64,000 bases of DNA, taken from Seongchinamella unica. Lineage in GTDB: Bacteria; Pseudomonadota; Gammaproteobacteria; Pseudomonadales; Halieaceae. Both the position numbers and the translations under genes were made by a program. A model generated the notes under the pieces. That model worked only from the letters and a program-made list of their open reading frames with translations, did no database searches and was not told the origin of the DNA. Where the stretch lies: assembly GCF_004354085.1 (NCBI RefSeq), contig NZ_SMSE01000001.1, positions 1,479,724-1,543,723 on the forward strand, read 5' to 3'. Positions 41,443 to 50,437 of the stretch are shown in pieces (position 1 is the first letter of the stretch; every line of letters starts with the position of its first letter).

Positions 41443-42048
41443 ATGCCATATGAACTGCTTGCCGGCCTGGCGTTGTTTTCTTTCGTCAGTTCCATCACCC
41501 CCGGGCCCAATAACCTGATGTTAATGGCTTCCGGCGCCAATTTTGGCTTTCGTCGCACGCTCCCGCATATGCTCGGGGTAGGCATCGGCTTTACCGCCAT
41601 GGTGGCCCTGGTGGGGCTGGGCCTGGTGGGCCTGTTCGAGGCCTACCCGCTGAGCTACGAGGTGCTCAAGGCCGTCAGTGTCATCTACCTGGTTTTCCTG
41701 GCCTGGAAAATTGCCACCTCAGCGGCACCGGCCGGAACCGGAGCCTCTGAGCAGCGTCGGGGCAAGCCGATTACTTTTTTGCAGGCGGTAATGTTCCAGT
41801 GGGTGAACCCCAAGGCCTGGACCATGGCGTTGACCGCACTGACGGTCTACGCCCCCTCCCAGAGCCTGTGGGCGGTGTTGTCGGTGGCGGGTGTGTTCGG
41901 GCTGGTCAATCTGCCCTGTGTCAGCTCGTGGACGCTGCTGGGCCAGCAGCTACAGCGCTGGCTCACCAGTCGGCGGCGCCTGGTTGGGTTCAATCTGAGC
42001 ATGGCGGTGCTGTTGGTCGCTTCCCTCTACCCGGTGTTGATGCCCTGA
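41443..42048 (+). CDS. LysE/RhtB family amino acid exporter
   Basis: A 201-residue inner-membrane protein with about six hydrophobic segments. The N-terminal SSITPGPNNLMLMASGANFG motif and the helix-4 region FQWVNPKAWTMALTAL are diagnostic of LysE/RhtB exporters. The substrate is not predictable. The start is ATG 41443; an open frame extends far upstream but lacks transmembrane sequence and runs antisense to the thioesterase gene. Confidence 0.9.
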   Translation: MPYELLAGLALFSFVSSITPGPNNLMLMASGANFGFRRTLPHMLGVGIGFTAMVALVGLGLVGLFEAYPLSYEVLKAVSVIYLVFLAWKIATSAAPAGTGASEQRRGKPITFLQAVMFQWVNPKAWTMALTALTVYAPSQSLWAVLSVAGVFGLVNLPCVSSWTLLGQQLQRWLTSRRRLVGFNLSMAVLLVASLYPVLMP

Positions 42049-42085
42049 GTTTCAGCGCCATTCGGGGCTGGAGGTCCGCAGATCG

Positions 42086-42688
42086 CTAATCGTTCAGGTT
42101 GGCGCCGCCGTCGTCCATGTGTTCCGGGCGCTTCCAGTAGCTGAACTGGGGTGTCCAGTCCTCCGCGCTGAGGCCGGCAAGGCTGAGCAGGGGCCACAGG
42201 CTGCAATACTGGTCACCGGGGCCGAAGCTGCTGCCCCCAAGGCGGTAAATCCTGCCCTCCCTGCGCTGGTAGCAGACCACACCGGGGGTGTTGCCCTGAC
42301 CTGGCTCGGTGCCCTGTTCGCGGATATAGTCACCTCCGCCGTGGGATGCCATGCGAAAGCGCCAGCCGCGCTCGTTGGCGAAGCGGCGCTGCAGAGCCGG
42401 GTCATCCCGGGACACCAGCACCACGCTCATGGCGGTTTCCAGGTGGGGCAGAAAGGGATTGATGCCGTCAGCCCACACGGTGCAGTAGCGACAGCCCTGA
42501 CCCATGTTATGGATGACCAGCAGCCGGTCACGACCGGCAAACATCTCGCCGAGACTGGTGGTTCCCTCCAGGGTCTGGAAGGGGTAATCCGGCACTTCTT
42601 CGGGTTCGGTCTCCCGCCGCAGCTGGTGCAACTGCTGTCCCAGCTCGTAAATCTGCTTTTCCAGCTCGCGGACTTTAGCTACGCTCAT
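42086..42688 (-). CDS. DUF899 thioredoxin-like protein
   Basis: A 200-residue protein with a thioredoxin-like fold. CRYC near 66-69 sits in the redox position after HNMGQG, and a coiled-coil-like N-terminus (about 5-30) precedes it. DUF899 proteins are related to AhpC/TSA proteins but uncharacterised. Convergent with the LysE-type gene. CRYC suggests a dithiol redox function; no partner is visible. Confidence 0.82.
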   Translation of the reverse strand: MSVAKVRELEKQIYELGQQLHQLRRETEPEEVPDYPFQTLEGTTSLGEMFAGRDRLLVIHNMGQGCRYCTVWADGINPFLPHLETAMSVVLVSRDDPALQRRFANERGWRFRMASHGGGDYIREQGTEPGQGNTPGVVCYQRREGRIYRLGGSSFGPGDQYCSLWPLLSLAGLSAEDWTPQFSYWKRPEHMDDGGANLND

Positions 42689-42782
42689 CTTCCGGTCTCC
42701 CTGTGGGCGCTGCGTCAGGAGTTAGCAGTATAGTCGTTGCACAGCACGGTAGTAGTAAACTCGGGCGCATTGGGTAAACTGG

Positions 42783-42800
42783 CTGGTATAAAAATACCAG
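42783..42800. promoter_or_regulatory. Short palindrome in the leader of the alpha/beta-hydrolase gene
   Basis: CTGGTAT and ATACCAG flank AAAA, an inverted repeat ending 16 bp before the ATG at 42817. It could be an operator or a small leader hairpin over the ribosome-binding region. The remaining 94 bp upstream show nothing specific. Confidence 0.35.
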
Positions 42801-42816
42801 TACAGAGGCCGCAAGC

Positions 42817-44046
42817 ATGTACGACATTGCCAGTACCGTCTCCCGGGTCGCCAACGAGACTTACAGCCACACCCGGAGAATCATGCCGCCGCAGCCCTGG
42901 TGGGAACACCTGGAGAGCAGCTTTCACAAGTTTCCCGATGACTTTGAGCTGGATCTGCGCACCGAAATGACGGTGGAGGCCACCGCCTTCGGCGATTTAC
43001 TGCTGCGTACCACCGGCGCCAGCATGATGAACGCGCTCGCCGTGCCGTCCAGTTTCCAGCCCAGGCAACTGCAGCGCGATGCCGGAAATCGCGCTTATTA
43101 CCAGCGCAAGGCCGACAAAGCCGACCCGGATGCCTTCTTCAAACGGCCTGACTCCTCCCGGGTAGCGATGCACTCTGCCAGTGCCGGCCTGCTGCGCTTC
43201 AGGCCCAGGGACGGCAGTTGCCGGCTGCTCAGCTTTGACAGCCCGTTCCAGGCGGTCAATCCGAAGCTGCGCGAAGACTACCGAAAGAAAAAACGCAACA
43301 TGCGGGCGGTGGCCCAGTACTGGCGTCACGATGATGGCCCGCGCCCGACCATTGCGGTCATTCACGGTTTTATGGCCGATCCCTACTGGATGAACCGGAT
43401 GTTTTTTGCCCTGCCCTGGTTCTATCAGCAGGGTTACGACATTTTACTGTTTACCCTGCCGCATCACGGCAAGCGGGCGTCGCGCCTGTCACCCTTTAGC
43501 GGGCACGGTTTTTTCGCCGGTGGCACCGCCCATATCAATGAGTCCTTCGCCCACGCGGTGCACGATTTCCGTATCTTCCTGGACTGGCTGGAGTCCGAAG
43601 GGGTGAGCAAGGTGGGGGTGACCGGCATCAGCCTTGGCGGTTATACCTCGGCGCTGCTCGCCTCGGTCGAGGAAAGGCTGGAGTTTGCCATACCCAATGT
43701 GCCGGTGGTCAGCCTTGCGGACCTGGTGCTGGAGTGGTTTCCGCTCAACCTGTCCATCAAGGCCATGCTCAAGGCCACGGGCACCAGTATTCGGGAAATC
43801 CGCCACGAATTGGCGGTGCATTCTGCACTGACCTACCCGCCGCGCCTGCCCAAGGAGCGGCTGATGGTGATCGCCGGCGCCGGCGACCGGCTGGCCCCGC
43901 CCAAACACGCCCGCCTGTTGTGGGACCACTGGGACCGGCCACAGATCCACTGGTTCCCCGGTAATCACCTGGTGCACCTGGACAAGGGCAAGTACCTCAA
44001 GGCGATGGCGGCCTTCATGCGCGAAATCGAATTCGATCGTATGTAG
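42817..44046 (+). CDS. Alpha/beta-hydrolase family protein
   Basis: A 409-residue predicted hydrolase. The core begins near 165 with IAVIHGFMADPYWMNRMFF; the nucleophile elbow GISLGGYTSAL (Ser near 270) and a late acid and histidine (GAGDRLAPPKHA near 350, GNHLVHLD near 385) complete a triad. A non-conserved N-terminal region of about 160 residues precedes it. There is no signal peptide. The substrate is unknown; lipase- or esterase-like activity is possible. Confidence 0.8.
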   Translation: MYDIASTVSRVANETYSHTRRIMPPQPWWEHLESSFHKFPDDFELDLRTEMTVEATAFGDLLLRTTGASMMNALAVPSSFQPRQLQRDAGNRAYYQRKADKADPDAFFKRPDSSRVAMHSASAGLLRFRPRDGSCRLLSFDSPFQAVNPKLREDYRKKKRNMRAVAQYWRHDDGPRPTIAVIHGFMADPYWMNRMFFALPWFYQQGYDILLFTLPHHGKRASRLSPFSGHGFFAGGTAHINESFAHAVHDFRIFLDWLESEGVSKVGVTGISLGGYTSALLASVEERLEFAIPNVPVVSLADLVLEWFPLNLSIKAMLKATGTSIREIRHELAVHSALTYPPRLPKERLMVIAGAGDRLAPPKHARLLWDHWDRPQIHWFPGNHLVHLDKGKYLKAMAAFMREIEFDRM

Positions 44047-44055
44047 GCCGGGCTC

Positions 44056-44844
44056 CTAGCCGCGAGGCATTAACGCCAGTTGGCGTGACAGGGCGACCAG
44101 CCTGCCGCTGCTGTCCCAGATCTCGCCGTCCTCCTCCAGTACGCCGCCGGTCATGAAACGGGTGCTGAACTTGCAGCGCAACCAGCCAGGGGCCGGAATG
44201 CCGCGAATCTGGGTCGTCATCTCCAGGGTCGGCACCCAGTTTATCGGCAGGTCGGCATTGAACACGGTGGGCGGGAACGCATCCGCCACCAGCATCAGGC
44301 CAAAGGCATCTACCGGTTCCTCCTCCGCCAGCCGAATCCAGCCCCGCACCAGGGGCTGGCCGCTGGGCTGCCCCCGGAACACCAGGGCATCTTCCGGGTG
44401 CAGCCGCATGTCAACCCGGCCCATGAGCGGCGGCGGAAATCCCGCTTCATTAGGGACGACGCGCGCACAGTCCTCAGGGTCCGGCAGTGCCGGAGGCTCA
44501 GCGTCTACGCGTACCACGCCGTCGACAGTTTCCAGTTCGGTGAAAGCCCCGAGCAGCTCGATCAGGTTGTTGTCACCGGACTTCACGGTGGCTCGCAGGG
44601 TATCGAAGCTGCGCCCGGCCTTGAGCACGTGCGGATGAATGCTGATGGGCCCCGCCTTGCCCGGCGACAGAAAGTGGGCGGTCAGGCTGACCGGGTGTGG
44701 CCGGCTCGCCACTGCCATGGCCCTGGCGCCGAGGGCCATCAGGTAGCCGCCATTGGCATTGCCGAGTATGTCCCAGCCGGGGACGATAGTGGCCTCGTAG
44801 TGATCGCCCGCGGCCTGGACGGCGGTTGCGCTACTAAAACTCAT
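44056..44844 (-). CDS. Thioesterase family protein (TesB-like double hotdog)
   Basis: A 262-residue protein with two hotdog-like halves, as in acyl-CoA thioesterase II-type proteins. The N-terminal GNANGGYLMALGARAMAV near 28 and PVSLTAHFLSPG near 54 match this family, and the second half begins near 135. It is probably cytosolic acyl-CoA hydrolysis. It is separated from the EamA-type gene by a 57-bp gap holding a palindrome. Confidence 0.82.
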   Translation of the reverse strand: MSFSSATAVQAAGDHYEATIVPGWDILGNANGGYLMALGARAMAVASRPHPVSLTAHFLSPGKAGPISIHPHVLKAGRSFDTLRATVKSGDNNLIELLGAFTELETVDGVVRVDAEPPALPDPEDCARVVPNEAGFPPPLMGRVDMRLHPEDALVFRGQPSGQPLVRGWIRLAEEEPVDAFGLMLVADAFPPTVFNADLPINWVPTLEMTTQIRGIPAPGWLRCKFSTRFMTGGVLEEDGEIWDSSGRLVALSRQLALMPRG

Positions 44845-44874
44845 GGTCCCTTCCCTGGCGACTGATAATGGATT

Positions 44875-44894
44875 CTATTTTGAAACCAAAATAG
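44875..44894. promoter_or_regulatory. Palindrome upstream of the thioesterase gene
   Basis: CTATTTTG and CAAAATAG flank AAAC: an 8-bp perfect inverted repeat 31 bp upstream of the thioesterase ATG on the minus strand. It could be an operator. It also lies just past the end of the EamA-type gene, but without a T-tract it is a poor terminator. Confidence 0.4.
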
Positions 44895-44901
44895 TCGCCG
44901 G

Positions 44902-45783
44902 TCAATCTGTGGCCCTGGCCCTGGCCCTGGCCCTGGCCCGCCGGTAGCGGTAAAGGGAGAGTGCCGCACTGGAACCGAGTACCAGGGTGCAACCGGCGAT
45001 CTTCACCGGGGTCATGGGTTCGCCCAGGAACAGGGCGCTGCCGATCAGCGCCCCGGGCAGGTAGAGGTAGTAGATCATGCTGGAGTAAATGGCGGGCAGT
45101 TCAGTGCTGGTTTTCACCCACAGGCCGTGGGAGACCACCGTACACATCAGGCCCAGCACCAGTAACTGGTAGACATCGCTCAGCTGCAGATCCCAGTTGG
45201 CTCTGCCCCACAGGGGCAGGAATACCAGCAGGGCAAAGAAAAACTGCCCCCAGGTGCGCTCCAGCGTGCCGATGCTGCTGGCGCGCTGGTGCAGCAGCGG
45301 CATGGCGGCATACAACAGTGCGCTGAGCAGGCCCACGGCGATGCCCAGGGAGACATCGTTTTCCAGGGTAAATTCCGGCGACACCACCACACAGCCGGCA
45401 AAGCATACCCCGATAGCCAGCCACTCCACCGGCGCCACTTTTTCACCGTTGAACAGGTAGGCCAGAATCAGGTATTGCACACTGTAGGTGAGAATAGTGA
45501 GAGCGGCGATAGCGGCGGTGGCCAGCTTGATGCTGAAAAAATAGGTCAGCCAGTGCAGGCCGAACACCGTGCCAATGACCATGAGTTGCAACCACTGGCG
45601 TCTGCCCAGGCGCAGCAGGTGGCCGCGCATCAACACCAGCGGCATAAACACCAGCACCGCGATGCCGAGGCGGGCAATCCCGATGGTGTAGGCATTGGCT
45701 GTCGTGGCTTTGATCAGCACCGGCACTGCGGACATGATCAGCACTGCCATCACGCCGATGAGGATGAGGCGGGGTTGAGCCAT
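44902..45783 (-). CDS. EamA/DMT superfamily transporter
   Basis: A 293-residue protein with ten hydrophobic segments in two EamA halves, an apparent drug/metabolite exporter. A short basic tail of alternating Arg-Ala ends the protein and is encoded by a hexanucleotide repeat. It starts four bases after the cupin gene stop and so belongs to the amidohydrolase-cupin-EamA transcript. The substrate is unknown; a purine-type metabolite would suit the context but is inference. Confidence 0.85.
   Translation of the reverse strand: MAQPRLILIGVMAVLIMSAVPVLIKATTANAYTIGIARLGIAVLVFMPLVLMRGHLLRLGRRQWLQLMVIGTVFGLHWLTYFFSIKLATAAIAALTILTYSVQYLILAYLFNGEKVAPVEWLAIGVCFAGCVVVSPEFTLENDVSLGIAVGLLSALLYAAMPLLHQRASSIGTLERTWGQFFFALLVFLPLWGRANWDLQLSDVYQLLVLGLMCTVVSHGLWVKTSTELPAIYSSMIYYLYLPGALIGSALFLGEPMTPVKIAGCTLVLGSSAALSLYRYRRARARARARATD
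44910..44939. repeat. Five tandem TGGCCC hexamers
   Basis: Five perfect copies of TGGCCC lie within the last codons of the EamA-type gene and encode the Arg-Ala tail. Gain or loss of a copy would change the tail by two residues without a frameshift. Confidence 0.9.
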
Positions 45784-45787
45784 TGGG

Positions 45788-46351
45788 TTAACGGGCGTAG
45801 GCCTCGATCAGGCTGCGGTGTTGGGGGAACGCTGCCAGCAGTGTGGCCCTGTCCCCCAGGCGCATGTCCTCGTAGTCGAACCCCGGCGACACGGCTTCAC
45901 TGATCAGGCCGTAATCCCCGTGCGCCAGGTGGGAGGCTTTCCAGGTGCCGCCGGTCACCGTCAGCTGCAGCTGCTGCCCGGCGGCGAGGTCCGGCCCGAG
46001 CACCGCGGTCTCCAGCGTGCCGTCCGGGTGAATCAGGTAATAGTTCAACGGCGCGCCCAGGTGGTAATAGTGAACGATGTCAGAGCGGTTCAGGTGCCAG
46101 TGGCCCACCGGGGAGTCCGCGGTCAGCAGGTAAAAAATCGACGTCATGGTGAAACGGGGGCCGCTGCCCTGGTCGATCTTCTCCCGATGGTCCGCCTGGA
46201 AGGTTCGTTTGAAATAGCCCCCCTCGACGTGGGATTCCAGGCCCAGCTGTTCGATGACGGTGTTGCGATCGGGATAGTTCAATCCGGATCCCCCTGCAGT
46301 AACGTGGAAGGCGATCAGCCAGAGGGCCAGGGCGGCCGGGAACAAGCTCAT
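45788..46351 (-). CDS. Cupin (DUF985) protein with N-terminal signal-like segment
   Basis: A 187-residue cupin. The barrel motif VGHWHLNRSDIVHYYHLGAPL near 80-100 has the metal-type histidines, and GTWKASHLAHGDYGLISEAVSPGFDYEDM near 133 is the second half typical of DUF985. The first 20 residues (LFPAALALWLIAFHVTAGG) look like a signal peptide, which is unusual for the family. It overlaps the amidohydrolase gene by ATGA, so both may be exported together. The function is unknown. Confidence 0.8.
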   Translation of the reverse strand: MSLFPAALALWLIAFHVTAGGSGLNYPDRNTVIEQLGLESHVEGGYFKRTFQADHREKIDQGSGPRFTMTSIFYLLTADSPVGHWHLNRSDIVHYYHLGAPLNYYLIHPDGTLETAVLGPDLAAGQQLQLTVTGGTWKASHLAHGDYGLISEAVSPGFDYEDMRLGDRATLLAAFPQHRSLIEAYAR

Positions 46352-47751
46352 GAGGAGGAATCCCGGGCCGCCAGTGCCGCGCGGATTTTAGCAGACGCCG
46401 TGTCTATGTCCCGGCGCAGGGCGGCTTCGTCGATAGTGTTGACCTGGCGCTCCTCCATCAACACCTTGCCTGCCACCACGGTAGTGACCACGTCGCTGGC
46501 ATCCAGCATGTAGACCAGGTGCGAGACAACGTCGTACAGCGGCTGGTGCTTCGTCTTGCTGACATCGACCTGGATCAGATCGGCCTGCATGCCGGGTTTC
46601 AGCTGCCCAATACTGTCTGCCATACGGATGGCGGCTGCGCCGGTCCGCGTTGCCATCGCCAGTGCCTGTTTCGCCGGCAGGGCCGTGGGATCGCCACTGG
46701 CCACCTTGTGCAACAGCGCGGCCAGGCGCAGCTCTTCCCACATATCCAGGTCGTTGTTGGACGCGGCACCGTCAGTGCCGAGGCCCACCTTGACTCCGGC
46801 CGCCAGCATCGCCGGCACGGGCGAGATCCCCGCCCCCAGTTTCATGTTGGAGGTGGGGTTGTGAATGGCCCCGACCCCGGCTTTCGCGGTCAACGCGATG
46901 TCGTTCTCGTCGAGCTGCACCATATGGGCGGCGATCAGCTTCTGGTCGTACATCCCCAGGCCCGCCACGTGTTTCACCGGACTGGTCTGGTAGTGCTGGC
47001 GGATGAAGGCGGTCTCCGCCGGCGCTTCGGCCAGGTGCATGGAAATCCGGGCGCCTGCCTGCCCCGCGGCTTCCACGGTGGCTTGCAGATGCTCCGGGGA
47101 AACCGTGTAGGCTGCGTGCGGCGCAAACGCCGGTGTCACTCTCGGGTGCCTGCCCTGCCAGCGCTGGACGAAATCACGGGCGGCGGCGAAGGAGTCATCC
47201 CAGCCCTTGAAGCCGGGACTGGGATAATCGATGTGCGGGGCGGCCACCACAGCCCGCAGTCCGCAGGAGTCGACCACCGCGGCAATCTGGTCGGGGTAGA
47301 AATACATGTCCACGAAGGTGGTGGTGCCGCCGCGGATCATCTCCCAGCAGGCCAGGGTGGTGCCGGTGGTGACAAACTCGGGAGTGATAAAGCGCCCTTC
47401 CATCGGGAAAATATAGTCGTTCAGCCAGGTCATCAGGTCCAGGTCATCGACCATGCCCCGGAACAGGGTCATGCTGGTATGGGTATGCCCATTGATGAGG
47501 CCGGGTAACACCACCCGGCCACGACCGCTGATCGATTTTGGTGCAATGTACTGGCTGTCGATCGCCTCGCGGCTGCCCACTGCCAGGATCCGGTCGTCGG
47601 CGATGGCCACTGCACCATCTTCGATCACCGGCTCTCCCTCTTCCATGGTCAGCAGGTAATCGGCGTAGATGATCAGGTCCGGTTGGGCCGCCCCGGCGGG
47701 TAGCGCCGCCAGTAGCGGCAGCGCCAACAGAAAAATAAACAGTTTGTACAA
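46348..47751 (-). CDS. Exported amidohydrolase, nucleoside/SAH deaminase-like (MtaD family)
   Basis: A metal-dependent amidohydrolase of the AtzA/TrzA-MtaD group, about 467 residues. From the TTG 47751 start, a hydrophobic signal peptide (LYKLFIFLLALPLLAALPAG) is followed by the metal motif NGHTHT (His89, His91), then HLAEAP near 238, KLIAAHMVQL near 273 and GTDGAASNNDLDM near 325, all typical of deaminases acting on 5'-methylthioadenosine or S-adenosylhomocysteine and guanine. TTG 47751 is preceded by GGAG seven bases upstream; GTG 47790 would add 13 residues. Export is unusual for this family. The exact substrate is not fixed. Confidence 0.82.
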   Translation of the reverse strand: MYKLFIFLLALPLLAALPAGAAQPDLIIYADYLLTMEEGEPVIEDGAVAIADDRILAVGSREAIDSQYIAPKSISGRGRVVLPGLINGHTHTSMTLFRGMVDDLDLMTWLNDYIFPMEGRFITPEFVTTGTTLACWEMIRGGTTTFVDMYFYPDQIAAVVDSCGLRAVVAAPHIDYPSPGFKGWDDSFAAARDFVQRWQGRHPRVTPAFAPHAAYTVSPEHLQATVEAAGQAGARISMHLAEAPAETAFIRQHYQTSPVKHVAGLGMYDQKLIAAHMVQLDENDIALTAKAGVGAIHNPTSNMKLGAGISPVPAMLAAGVKVGLGTDGAASNNDLDMWEELRLAALLHKVASGDPTALPAKQALAMATRTGAAAIRMADSIGQLKPGMQADLIQVDVSKTKHQPLYDVVSHLVYMLDASDVVTTVVAGKVLMEERQVNTIDEAALRRDIDTASAKIRAALAARDSSS

Positions 47752-47971
47752 GTTTTGACTCCAATGCCTGTTCGCCCTGCAGCATAGCACCGGGGCGGAC
47801 AGGGCGGTAATTCTGGTACTTTTGCAGAACCGGGTGCAGGCTGCCTACTCCCTGCACAGCAGAGAGTGTAGTTTTGTGGCCTTCACCTGTTTCATTCGCT
47901 GTGCCATATCGGGATTGGGTCATTCGACCACAACAACGGGCAGACGATACTGCCTTCGTAGGGAGAAAATC

Positions 47972-50128
47972 ATGAAGCTCACCGCACCCCGCCTCGCCAT
48001 TGCCGTCGCACTGGGTTCTGTTCTCGGCACCAGCGTGCCTGCCCTGGCGCAACTGGAAGAAATTATCGTCACCGCACAGAAGCGTGAGCAGGGACTGCTG
48101 GACGTTCCCATCTCTGTGGCCACCCTGTCCGGCGAGCGATTTACCTCGATGTTCGAGGGGGGCGCCGATATCCGTGCCCTCTCGGCGCGTGTCCCCGGTG
48201 TGTATGCGGAATCGTCCAATGGCCGTGCCGCCCCGCGCTTTTATATCCGTGGTCTCGGCAACATCGATTTCGACCTGGCGGCGTCCCAGCCCGTGTCCAT
48301 CATCATGGATGAGGTGGTGAAGGAAAACGTGGTGCTGAAAAGCTTCCCGCTGTTTGATATCGACCGGGTGGAAGTGTTGCGCGGACCGCAGGGTTCATTG
48401 TTCGGCCGCAATACCACCGCTGGCATCATCAAGTTCGATTCCAATAAGCCTACCCAGGATTTTGAGGGCCGGGCCAAAATCGACGTGGGCGAGTTGGGCA
48501 CAGTGAATTTCGAGGGCGCCGTGGGCGGCGGCCTCACCGACACCCTGGCCGGCCGTATCGCCATCCTGGTACAGAATCGGGATGACTATATCGACAATGA
48601 TTACACCGGTGAGTCCGACGCGCTCGGCGGATTCGAAGAGAATGCGGCCAAGGCTTTCCTGCGTTGGGATGCCACCGATGACCTGAGCTTCCTGCTCGGT
48701 GCGCACTACCGCGATCTTGACGGCACCTCTGCCACCTTCCGCGCCAATATCTTCAACCCCGGCAGCAACAGCCTGAACCAGAATTACGATCGCGAAACTG
48801 TGTACTTTGACGGGGGCGACAACAACCCCCAGGAGTATGAGTCCAACGGCGTGAACCTGAAAATCGACTGGGGCTTCTCTGGACTGACCCTGACCTCAAT
48901 CACTGCCTGGGATGAAGCAGACGGCTTCAGCCGTGGTGATATCGACGGCGGCTTTGGTGCGGTTTTCCTTCCCGAGATGGGCCCCGGCTTCATCCCGTTT
49001 CCGGCGGATACCCAGGATGATGCCGATGTGGAGCAGTTCACCCAGGAGTTGCGCCTGGCCAGTGACTATGGTGAGCGCTTCAACTGGCAGGTGGGCGCGT
49101 TCTACTTCGACAGCGAGTTGGATGTCACCACCGACCCCGGGTTCACCCGCCTGACGGTGAATCATGAAAACACCACCTGGGCGGTGTTTGGCCAGGGCGA
49201 TTACGCCCTCACCGACGCCCTCACCCTGACTGCCGGTCTGCGCTGGACTGACGATGAAAAAGACTTCACCGCTCCGGGCTATGATGTCGATGTCTCTGAC
49301 GACCAGGTCAGCGGCGATATTGCCCTGTCCTATGCGCTCGATGATCGTTCCCTGTTCTGGGGCAAGATCGGTACCGGCTTCCGCGCGCCGACCATCCAGG
49401 GCCGTGACGTGGTGTTCGGTGCAGCCCCTTCGGTCGCCGACTCGGAAACCATCACCTCTTTCGAACTGGGCTACAAGTCCCAGTTTATCGATGACACGAT
49501 GCGCCTGAATGCGGCGATCTTCTACTACGAGGTGGATGATATCCAGTTCACCGCGGTGGGCGGGGCGGCCAACCTCATTCAATTGATCAACGCAGACACC
49601 GGCACCGGCGTGGGCTTCGAGCTCGACGTGGAATGGCTGCTCACCGATAACTTTGTCATGACCTTCGGCGCCGCCTACGCCGATACCGAGATCGAGGACC
49701 GCAACCTGGCTGTGGGTAGTTGTGGTAGCGGACTGTGTACTGTCACCAACCCCATCGACGCCAACGGTAACGTGCTGGTGGACGGCAACCCCTTCCCCAA
49801 CGCGCCGGAGACCACCTTCAACGTCACTGCCAGCTACAGCTACCCGCTGAGCAGTGGTGACTCAGAGCTGTTCTTCTTTACTGACTGGTCCTACCAGGGC
49901 GACACCAACATCTTCCTCTACGAGGCCAGGGAGTTCCAGACAGATGGTCAGTATGAAGGGGGTTTCCGGGCCGGCTGGCGGCGTGCAGACTCGGGTCTGG
50001 AGATCGCCCTGTTTGGTCGCAACATCACCGATGAAGAAAACGTCCAGGGCGCGATCGACTTCAACAACCTGACTGGCTTTACCAATGAGCCCCGGGTCTT
50101 CGGGGTGTCCGTTTCCTCGGAGTTCTGA
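47972..50128 (+). CDS. TonB-dependent outer-membrane receptor
   Basis: A 718-residue receptor. A signal peptide (about 1-26, ending VPALAQ) is followed by a TonB-box-like EEIIVTAQKR (29-38), a plug domain with GLGNIDFDLAASQPVSIIMDEV near 90 and RGPQGSLFGRNTTAG near 138, and a beta-barrel ending in phenylalanine (VSSEF), as expected for barrel insertion. The class resembles receptors that take up small organic molecules rather than only siderophores. It is divergent from the amidohydrolase gene and upstream of nucleoside genes, which suggests nucleoside or related uptake (inference). The ribosome-binding site is AGGGAG. Confidence 0.92.
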   Translation: MKLTAPRLAIAVALGSVLGTSVPALAQLEEIIVTAQKREQGLLDVPISVATLSGERFTSMFEGGADIRALSARVPGVYAESSNGRAAPRFYIRGLGNIDFDLAASQPVSIIMDEVVKENVVLKSFPLFDIDRVEVLRGPQGSLFGRNTTAGIIKFDSNKPTQDFEGRAKIDVGELGTVNFEGAVGGGLTDTLAGRIAILVQNRDDYIDNDYTGESDALGGFEENAAKAFLRWDATDDLSFLLGAHYRDLDGTSATFRANIFNPGSNSLNQNYDRETVYFDGGDNNPQEYESNGVNLKIDWGFSGLTLTSITAWDEADGFSRGDIDGGFGAVFLPEMGPGFIPFPADTQDDADVEQFTQELRLASDYGERFNWQVGAFYFDSELDVTTDPGFTRLTVNHENTTWAVFGQGDYALTDALTLTAGLRWTDDEKDFTAPGYDVDVSDDQVSGDIALSYALDDRSLFWGKIGTGFRAPTIQGRDVVFGAAPSVADSETITSFELGYKSQFIDDTMRLNAAIFYYEVDDIQFTAVGGAANLIQLINADTGTGVGFELDVEWLLTDNFVMTFGAAYADTEIEDRNLAVGSCGSGLCTVTNPIDANGNVLVDGNPFPNAPETTFNVTASYSYPLSSGDSELFFFTDWSYQGDTNIFLYEAREFQTDGQYEGGFRAGWRRADSGLEIALFGRNITDEENVQGAIDFNNLTGFTNEPRVFGVSVSSEF

Positions 50129-50232
50129 TCCCGGTGATCCAGCGTGCAAAGCGGCTGTGTTCTTCTACACTAATTGGGCTGTTGCGGTAGTTGGTGTGTA
50201 TGCGGAGGGAACACAGGTTATTGACCTTAGCC

Positions 50233-50303
50233 GTCATCCCCGCGAAAGCGGGGATCCAGGTCTGTGACTTGAGTCGCTGGATTCCCGCTTTCGCGGGAAT
50301 GAC
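50233..50303. repeat. Paired GTCATYCCCGCGAAAGCGGG hairpin repeat
   Basis: Two facing copies of a hairpin unit: GTCATCCCCGC-GAAA-GCGGGGATCCAG (50233-50259) and the opposite strand of GTCATTCCCGC-GAAA-GCGGGAATCCAG (50277-50303). The copies differ at two positions that together keep each local stem paired. Units of this type are widespread intergenic repeats in proteobacteria. It sits in the 309-bp gap between the receptor and transporter genes, followed by a terminator; nothing else is seen in that gap. Confidence 0.85.
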
Positions 50304-50360
50304 GAAAGTAGCGTTCAAGGGAATGACAGGACCTGGGTTTTCCAACACATACTGACCAGG

Positions 50361-50384
50361 ACCCCGGCAATGCCGGGGTTTTTC
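50361..50384 (+). terminator. Rho-independent terminator
   Basis: ACCCCGGC and GCCGGGGT pair around AAT, followed by TTTT. It ends the TonB receptor transcript and so separates it from the transporter gene that starts 54 bp on. Confidence 0.85.
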
Positions 50385-50437
50385 TTATGGGCTTTGGCAA
50401 TTAACGAGTCTGATAATAAACAGAAAGGGACCGAACC

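Noticed and set aside
44902-44939. CRISPR or satellite array
   Set aside because: Six-base units without spacers inside a coding sequence; it is a simple microsatellite.
47791-47971. Riboswitch upstream of the TonB receptor (B12 or purine)
   Set aside because: The 181-bp gap shows neither a B12-box-like motif nor purine-aptamer loop sequences, only a plain ribosome-binding site AGGGAG.
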